A stretch of DNA of 64,000 nucleotides, taken from NCBI GenBank assembly GCA_022496805.1, contig CM040107.1:12172501-12236500 (forward strand). Direction: 5' to 3'. The stretch is from Pohlia nutans (taxonomy: Eukaryota > Streptophyta > Bryopsida > Bryales > Mniaceae). Shown here piece by piece: positions 58,687 through 64,000 of the stretch. Made by a program: the position numbers and the translations under genes. Within the stretch, counting starts at the first letter, position 1. Each line of letters starts with the position of its first letter. The notes beneath the pieces were generated by a model, which saw only the letters and a program-made list of their open reading frames with translations, did no database searches and was not told where the DNA came from.

Positions 58687-61236
58687 ATGGACCCGGCCAC
58701 GTTTCACGCCTTGAAATGGGCGGCTTTAATTAGGGCGGTTCACTGTTCATTTTCGCATGGTGTTTCCAGTCCACCCCTGCACCAGACTTTTGTGTTTCCG
58801 GATACTGTGAGAGAGAGGAGAGAGCGACCGGGTGGCGAGCAAGTATTCCGGGAGCTTAGGCGGAGTGCGCGAAATCAAGGGAAGGAAGTTTCAGAGCCAG
58901 CAGCGATGGGACGGAAGGACGAATGGAGGCTCGGACTGCCGGTTCCGGATAAGTTGGTGCGCCCGGTTGCTCCGGCCGATGCGGGACAGAAGGAGCAGCT
59001 GCGGAAGGATTTGCGCAAAATGGGTTGTGAAGAATTTCTGTACCTACCGTGGGAGCTCCACAGTGATATCATGTTGCAGGAGTTAGGTGGAAAACCTGTA
59101 CCGGCGGAATTCCGGGACAGCGGAATCCGGGGACAGTGGAAGAAGTGGACCTCGGAACACTGGCGCGTGACATACAACTTCCCCGACAGCCCATTGGGAT
59201 ACGACAAGACCAAGCAGGATTACGAATGGGTGAAGGAAAGGTTTTCTCAACCGGTCTCAGAGAAACACGGATTCCGGGTTCAGGACTGCATAGACGATCG
59301 GGAGAGGCGCCTGCTGCGGTTTCTGGTGCCTATTTTGAGCCCGGACAAACCCACCACCTGCACGATCAAGCTAACGAAGACCATTTACGGGGCCTACTTC
59401 AAAACCCGGAAGACCGGATGGGGACTCATTGTGGACGAGTTGGTGGAACGGGAAGCGCGCAAACTCGGAAACAAGAAGGGATGTCCTCTAACCCCTTTTC
59501 TGTTTCATTTATATGACAAGCACGGGTGTCTCAAGACCAAAGAAAGGGAGCAATGGGAGAACAGCCGGAGGATCATGAACCGGGAGCCGCCAAGGGCCCC
59601 GGAGGGGAATCCGGATGAGAGCGAGGACGAGGACAGCCCGGACGAGGAAGAACGGGAAGAGCAGGAAGAAAGAAGAATGGACAAAGCAGCGGTCAATCCG
59701 GATATAGAGGAAGGCCAGTCAGAACCGGAGGAGGAACCGGGTCAGAAGACACCGGTGGAGGCGGGCCCCTTCAGGGCGCGCACCCGAGGCCAACGCAAGA
59801 AACTTCAGGAGATTCCAGATGAATCGGAACCTGAGGAGGAACCGGACCAGGAGACACCACCCCGAGGACAGGTGAAGAGGCACCTGAGGATTCCGGGAGA
59901 AGAGGAGGAGGAAGAGGATGAGGACCAGGACACGATTGTGACCGGGGTTAGGGTTCCTCCGAGGAAGAGACACAGGAAGGTGACACCGGTGGATAGCCAG
60001 AGGAAGAGGAAACCGGAGTCGAGCGGACGACAGAATAACGTCCGGGTGAAAACCAAGAGGGCGCAAGAATCGAGACCGGCGCGGGACGAAGACGAGTATC
60101 CGGAGGAGATCCGGACTTATGAGCAAGCTCCCCGGGATGAAGGACCGGAACTGGAGGACATCCCCCTACGAGAATCGGAGGAGGACTTCCTCAAACGGGT
60201 CAGGGAGGCATTAGAAACGATGGAAGGTAAGTACCGCCCCATCGGTACTTCGATGAAGGAAGTTGGGCGTGTCCTCCAGAGTATACAGGTAGAGAGGTAC
60301 CCGGAGATCGTCCGGAGAATGAGGAAGGAAGTAGACAAGCTCCGGAGGAAAGCTTTGGAAAGGAGCTTGGCACTGGTAAGGCAACAGGATGAGATCTGGG
60401 CTCTGAAGAAGCAGACGTCTCCCACTTACCAGCTCCTCGCGTCACTGTTCAGACCGGATGGGGAGGCCCAGACAGAGGCCCGGTTGTACCGGGAAAGGAT
60501 GGACGAAGCCGGATTGGACGGTGCCGCCCACGTGACGAATGTGGCAAAGAAGTACGCCGCAAGGGTCGAGGCAGGATTGGTGGAATTCCGGAAACTGCTG
60601 GCGGAGCATAAAGCAAGATTTCCATCCGGGTCCGAACCGGATGAGAGGGTAGCAAGTCAGAGAGGTATGAATGCACCCTTAGCCAGTACTGAATCGTTGG
60701 CCGCATTCCGTGTATCGCAGGAGGCACCCAGAACGGGAGAGATGGATAGGATGATGGCCGTAGGTCAATCCACTCGGGAACAGACTTCAAGACCAGCTGC
60801 GAGTCCGGTGGTGAGTATGCCGCGGAGAAATCCGGATGCCAGTATCGGAGGGGACCAATCGGAGGGCAGTCTGGCTAATTTGGCAGACCAGGCTGCTGAT
60901 TTGGCGGAGATCGGAACCACCCCCGGTAGAAAGTTAGGACCCAGGGAAGACCAGGAGGTAGACGGCTAACCGGATGTAGGTGACCAGGAAGACAGAACGG
61001 ATGCCGGTGAGCCAGAGGAGTGCGAAGTGGATGCAGGCAAACCGGAGGAACACGAGACCCAAGAGGACGAGCCGGATGGGAGTCAACCGAAGTCTGAGGG
61101 GGAAAGTGACCAGGGGGAAGTCCGGGAGCGCCGCTCCAAGAAGATGGAGGATGCTTCTCCGAAATCTGACCAGGAAGAGGACGGGGACTCTGAGGGCGAC
61201 AGGATCAGTGGACCGGAAGGGCAGAAAGAGCAGTAG
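58687..61236 (+). CDS. accessory ORF D, 760 aa intact plus in-frame extension
   Basis: This is the only long uninterrupted frame in the window. The natural start may be the internal ATG near 58906 (MGRKDEWRLGLPVPDKL). The N-terminal 220 residues after that are globular and Trp-rich: RGQWKKWTSEHWRVTYNF, RLLRFLVPILSP, FKTRKTGWGLIVDELVERE and PLTPFLFHLYDKHGCL. The WGLIVDEL...PFL block aligns with INWGVLLDD...PYL of ORF B and VDWS of ORFs A and E. An acidic region, then a basic Lys/Arg-rich region and a coiled coil (about 60180-60420) follow. The frame ends at TAA 60967-60969 but stays coding-like (acidic, QEDRTDAGEPEE) in the same frame to TAG 61234-61236, so the TAA may be a recent nonsense change (CAA to TAA). 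Function unknown; probably a transposon accessory, DNA-associated protein. Confidence 0.6.
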
Positions 61237-61239
61237 GAT

Positions 61240-62300
61240 CCGGATTGCAGTGTAAACCGGATCGGGCTAGGGAGTAGGCTTTAGGCTAGGTAGAATAAAC
61301 CCACTTGTGAATAGGACCTTGTCGTGGTAGGTTAGGCGCTTTTTCCAGTTGGGTAAGTGTAGGATCTTTTGGATGAGATTTCCCTTGATTTTCGGATCAC
61401 GGGTTTGTAGGATCTGGGCGGGAAATCCGGACCAGTGGCTGAGGGCCACTACTTGCCCAAGAATGCTTGGCATTCTTGGGGTCTTCTTGTATTACTGTTT
61501 CCCTGAAAGCAAACTGCTGTAGAGCATTATCCAAAATTTGTATGTACTGTGGGGTTGTTTGTGGAATGATACAGTACTCAAGAGTCCCTTAGTAACCGGG
61601 TAGGCCGTCCGGGTTCTCGAGTGATTTGGGTGTGAAGTCTGAATATGGTTTTTGGGTGATTTGAGGACTGTTTGAAAGAGTGGTTTCTAAGTTCTGTACG
61701 CTAGGTAATTTGGGTTAGTGGCTGGGCAGGTAGGAGGGGGTACTCCGGGTTGCTCAGAACTCCTGAACGGGTAGTCCGGTTGAGGTGCTAGCACTCGGAA
61801 GGTCCAGGCGAGGAGAAATACGGGATCACAGGAGTAAAACAGGGCGCTAGAATTCCTGAATATTAGTTTCGGATTCCCCGGATAATGTCTATTCCGGTTA
61901 GTAAGTCGTTGTAGTAATTGGGAGAAAGGGGAAACCGGATCGCGCTTGCGTGACACGGCTGCCGGTTGGGTTAAGCTAGCAGTTGAAAGAGCAGTACGGT
62001 AAGTACCCGGGATTAGGAGTTTTGTCAGGATAACCGGAAGGTAGTGAATTTCCCATCACTTGAATCAGTAGGGAGGGGTGTGTCTTTCAATCCAGCACCA
62101 CTAATGTGAATGGAGAACCCTCTGAGGGGAAACAGAGGTTAAACAAAACCGGATCAGATAATAACGGTAGACCGGGAGAGAGGAAGATTAGTAGAAGTCC
62201 TCCCCGGAAGGATACCGGATCCAGTTGTAACCGGGTCAGTCAGTAGGAGGAGGCCCGGTTTGGTAGGAAAGAGGAATTCAGCTGGTGACAAAGAGAGAAG
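61240..62300. other. CCGG-rich 3' segment of the ORF D element
   Basis: No ORF, but CCGGA/TCCGG words are frequent (for example at 61251, 61390, 61425, 61870, 61925, 62150, 62215). An inverted pair CCAAGAATGC/GCATTCTTGG lies at 61448-61468. It looks like the noncoding half of a motif-saturated element. Confidence 0.5.
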
Positions 62301-62760
62301 AGATCACCAGCCCGGGACCATCTCCGGAAGCTTTCCACTTCACAGAGTCTCCGCGGAACGATAACCCGGAAATCACCTCTACGAGCGCTCTTAATACGAA
62401 AAAGTGCGTTCTAGGGGAATATCCGGTATCACGTGCTACGACAAGCGGTATCCATTGGAGTTCAGCTTCGGCCCAAACAACGACTCTTTATTTGCCTTTG
62501 AAACATGGAGACCAATCCTCAAGCGCTTCGGAGCCACACCCATATATATTGCACAAACCATAGTTTGTTGCAAAATACTCTCGCCTGAGTGTTGTAACCC
62601 TATTCCAGGTAATCGTTGGTTCCGCAGCATACATGGGGTCCACCCATGCAGCAGATTTAACCTAGCCTTTCTTCCTCGATGACCCACTCTTTTCGACCTT
62701 GCCGTCTGTCTGTTCTGGCTCTTCTTCAAACTCTACCTCAAACTCTCCTTCCAACTCGGA
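62300..62760 (-). pseudogene. decayed minus-strand ORF, unrecognised
   Basis: From about 62760 a frame reads ELEGEFEVEFEEEPEQTDG, then across a TAG near 62665 continues WVDPMYAAEPTITWNRV and LRREYFATNYGLCNIYGC to about 62500. The acidic start and Trp-containing body look coding, but no family is recognised. Confidence 0.3.
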
Positions 62761-63115
62761 GTCACTTATCCTTCCAAGCATATAATACAAAAAGTCTTTA
62801 CAACACTATCTTTACACAAGCTAAGCGACACAGTATTCTTGTGATCAAACGTATGCCAAATTCAAATAGTCCAATAATCCCTTTGTGCTCTTGCAAGTTG
62901 CTCATTGTCTCACAGACACACAACAAAACAAGCCCCCGCAACCAAGTGAGAGACACAAAGTTACAAGGACACATCTCAACCGCAGCTCTCAAACTCTTGA
63001 TAATTGACGGCTACGATTGTTTTAGCAAAAACCCTACACCAAATTAACTAAGCGAAAAAGAGAAGTCACTTAAATAAATCGAGGCTGCCCAACCTAAATT
63101 ATGTGTAATCTAGGA

Positions 63116-64000
63116 CTAAGATTTGCTTTTAACCAGGAACAGTCCATAACCTCGAAGCTTTGCGGCTGCAATAAATTCATCTTCCAGCGCACGAAACCAT
63201 GACATCATGCCAATAAATCTGGTCTCCACATTCTTCAGACCAACCTAATCGATGGCCAACAATGAAGCCCGCAAAAACAAGTCCGTGCTAGCATTTTCGA
63301 TTGCCCCCCTCTCGTAAACCAATCATAGGGGTTTGTTCCTGCTAGTGCATACTATCATGCCAACGTATATGGAGTTCCATGGATGGGACAGTTGCCGCCT
63401 TTGGTCCACTCAACCATGCACAGATGCATATGGACAACATTTCCAAGCATTGTGGCTCCATAAACTGGCCATTTGTCTAAGTTTTTCAAGTCAGGGATGG
63501 AAGTAAAAACAAGGTCATTGTGCTCAAAATGTCTGAATTTGGGCCGGGTAGCGGAGTCAATCTCATCACAACATGGAACCTAGTAAAGACCTTGAAAACA
63601 CATGGCTATATTCAACCATGTGAAAAGGATCAAACACTGGACCACAAATAGTTACATAGAACAAATATTAGCCCTACTAAAGAAGAATTGAAATTCCCGG
63701 TCACTCAAAGGGCTCCAAAGTGCATGACGAATTCAAAAGCACCACACAAAGTATGATAAAAAATGTCGAGTGTTGAAGAAATTTGCACTCGAACGCGACA
63801 ACTTGAAGGAATGGAAGTCTTCCTCTCAATGGAACGGAAAGCATATGTCTCCATTGGCTTGAAACGCAACTCACAAAGGCCAGATATGGTGAGCGTGGAG
63901 CATCCTCAAGTCCAGGCATAATCCATATATGAAGCAACACCCTAAACCTTCTTTCTCATCCATTGGAGCTTGCAAATTCTCCTAGAGCGTTCGATTGCGA
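63116..64000 (-). pseudogene. decayed unrecognised gene running off the right edge
   Basis: Three coding-like minus-strand segments follow each other. The first (about 63950-63694) reads ELRFKPMETYAFRSIERK after two stops (TAG, TGA). The second (about 63590-63395) reads RPKFRHFEHNDLVFTSIPDL and GNVVHMHLCMVEWTKGG and may start after a TACTAG acceptor. The third (about 63330-63116) reads ENASTDLFLRASLLAID, a TAG, then VGLKNVETRFIGMMSWF...AAAKLRGYGLFLVKSKS and a TAG. A one-base slip in a G run near 63310 joins segments two and three. The stops again fit CAG to TAG or CGA to TGA. I do not recognise the protein. Between 62760 and 63115 nothing was identified. Confidence 0.4.

Noticed and set aside
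59505..60790. Minus-strand ORFs opposite ORF D
   Set aside because: They are shadows of the acidic and Arg-rich codons of ORF D, rich in Ser and Pro with no domain.

Overview
This window looks like nuclear DNA of a green plant (streptophyte). It has spliceosomal introns with GT-AG borders, a CACTA/EnSpm transposon, a BED/DUF659 hAT transposase, plant-type Ty3/gypsy pol, a SINA-like protein and short TTTAGGG-type runs. Two transposase-like families (about 11.9-14.8 kb and 30.4-33.1 kb) are ones I do not associate with flowering plants, so an alga, bryophyte, fern or lycophyte is more likely. The species cannot be told from the sequence. The window is almost entirely mobile-element DNA; only one long ORF (58687-60969) is uninterrupted.

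Layout. 0.8-5.0 kb: a decayed element with an accessory ORF, coiled coil and RING-H2 finger, bounded by inverted arrays of a GGGCAGTCGG-type motif. 5.5-10.3 kb: AT-rich degenerate repeats. 11.0-14.8 kb: an array of about 16 near-perfect 21-bp palindromes in front of a 945-codon transposase-like frame with nine internal TAG/TGA stops. 15.1-15.4 kb: a tRNA-derived SINE. 15.6-23.3 kb: two broken Ty3/gypsy elements in opposite orientation, with two accessory ORFs. 23.4-27.4 kb: motif-rich DNA, a hAT transposase and an unrecognised multi-exon gene. 30.4-33.1 kb: a three-exon DDE-transposase-like gene on the minus strand. 33.6-36.2 kb: a GTCGAC-saturated accessory gene. 36.5 kb: a 163-bp CACTA MITE.

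38,994-55,431 is a structurally complete 16.4-kb CACTA element with 10-bp TIRs (CACTACAACA) and a 3-bp target duplication (ATC). It carries a TNP2-type transposase gene on the minus strand, a divergent TNPA-like gene on the plus strand, and two captured-looking domains: a SET domain and an FCP1/NIF-like HAD phosphatase domain. 55.9-58.0 kb holds a RING-less SINA-like ORF and a coiled-coil ORF. 58.7-62.3 kb is a CCGGAT-saturated segment with the intact 760-aa accessory ORF. The right edge holds a decayed gene on the minus strand that I do not recognise.

Three themes join these parts. First, at least four and perhaps five accessory ORFs (near 1.2, 17.5, 22.6, 33.6 and 58.7 kb) look like one divergent family, best seen as AMVYA followed by VDWS. 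Second, most elements are saturated with their own private short motif. Third, the stops that interrupt the frames are mostly TAG and TGA with few frameshifts, the pattern expected of cytosine-methylation deamination (CAG to TAG, CGA to TGA) in silenced transposons.
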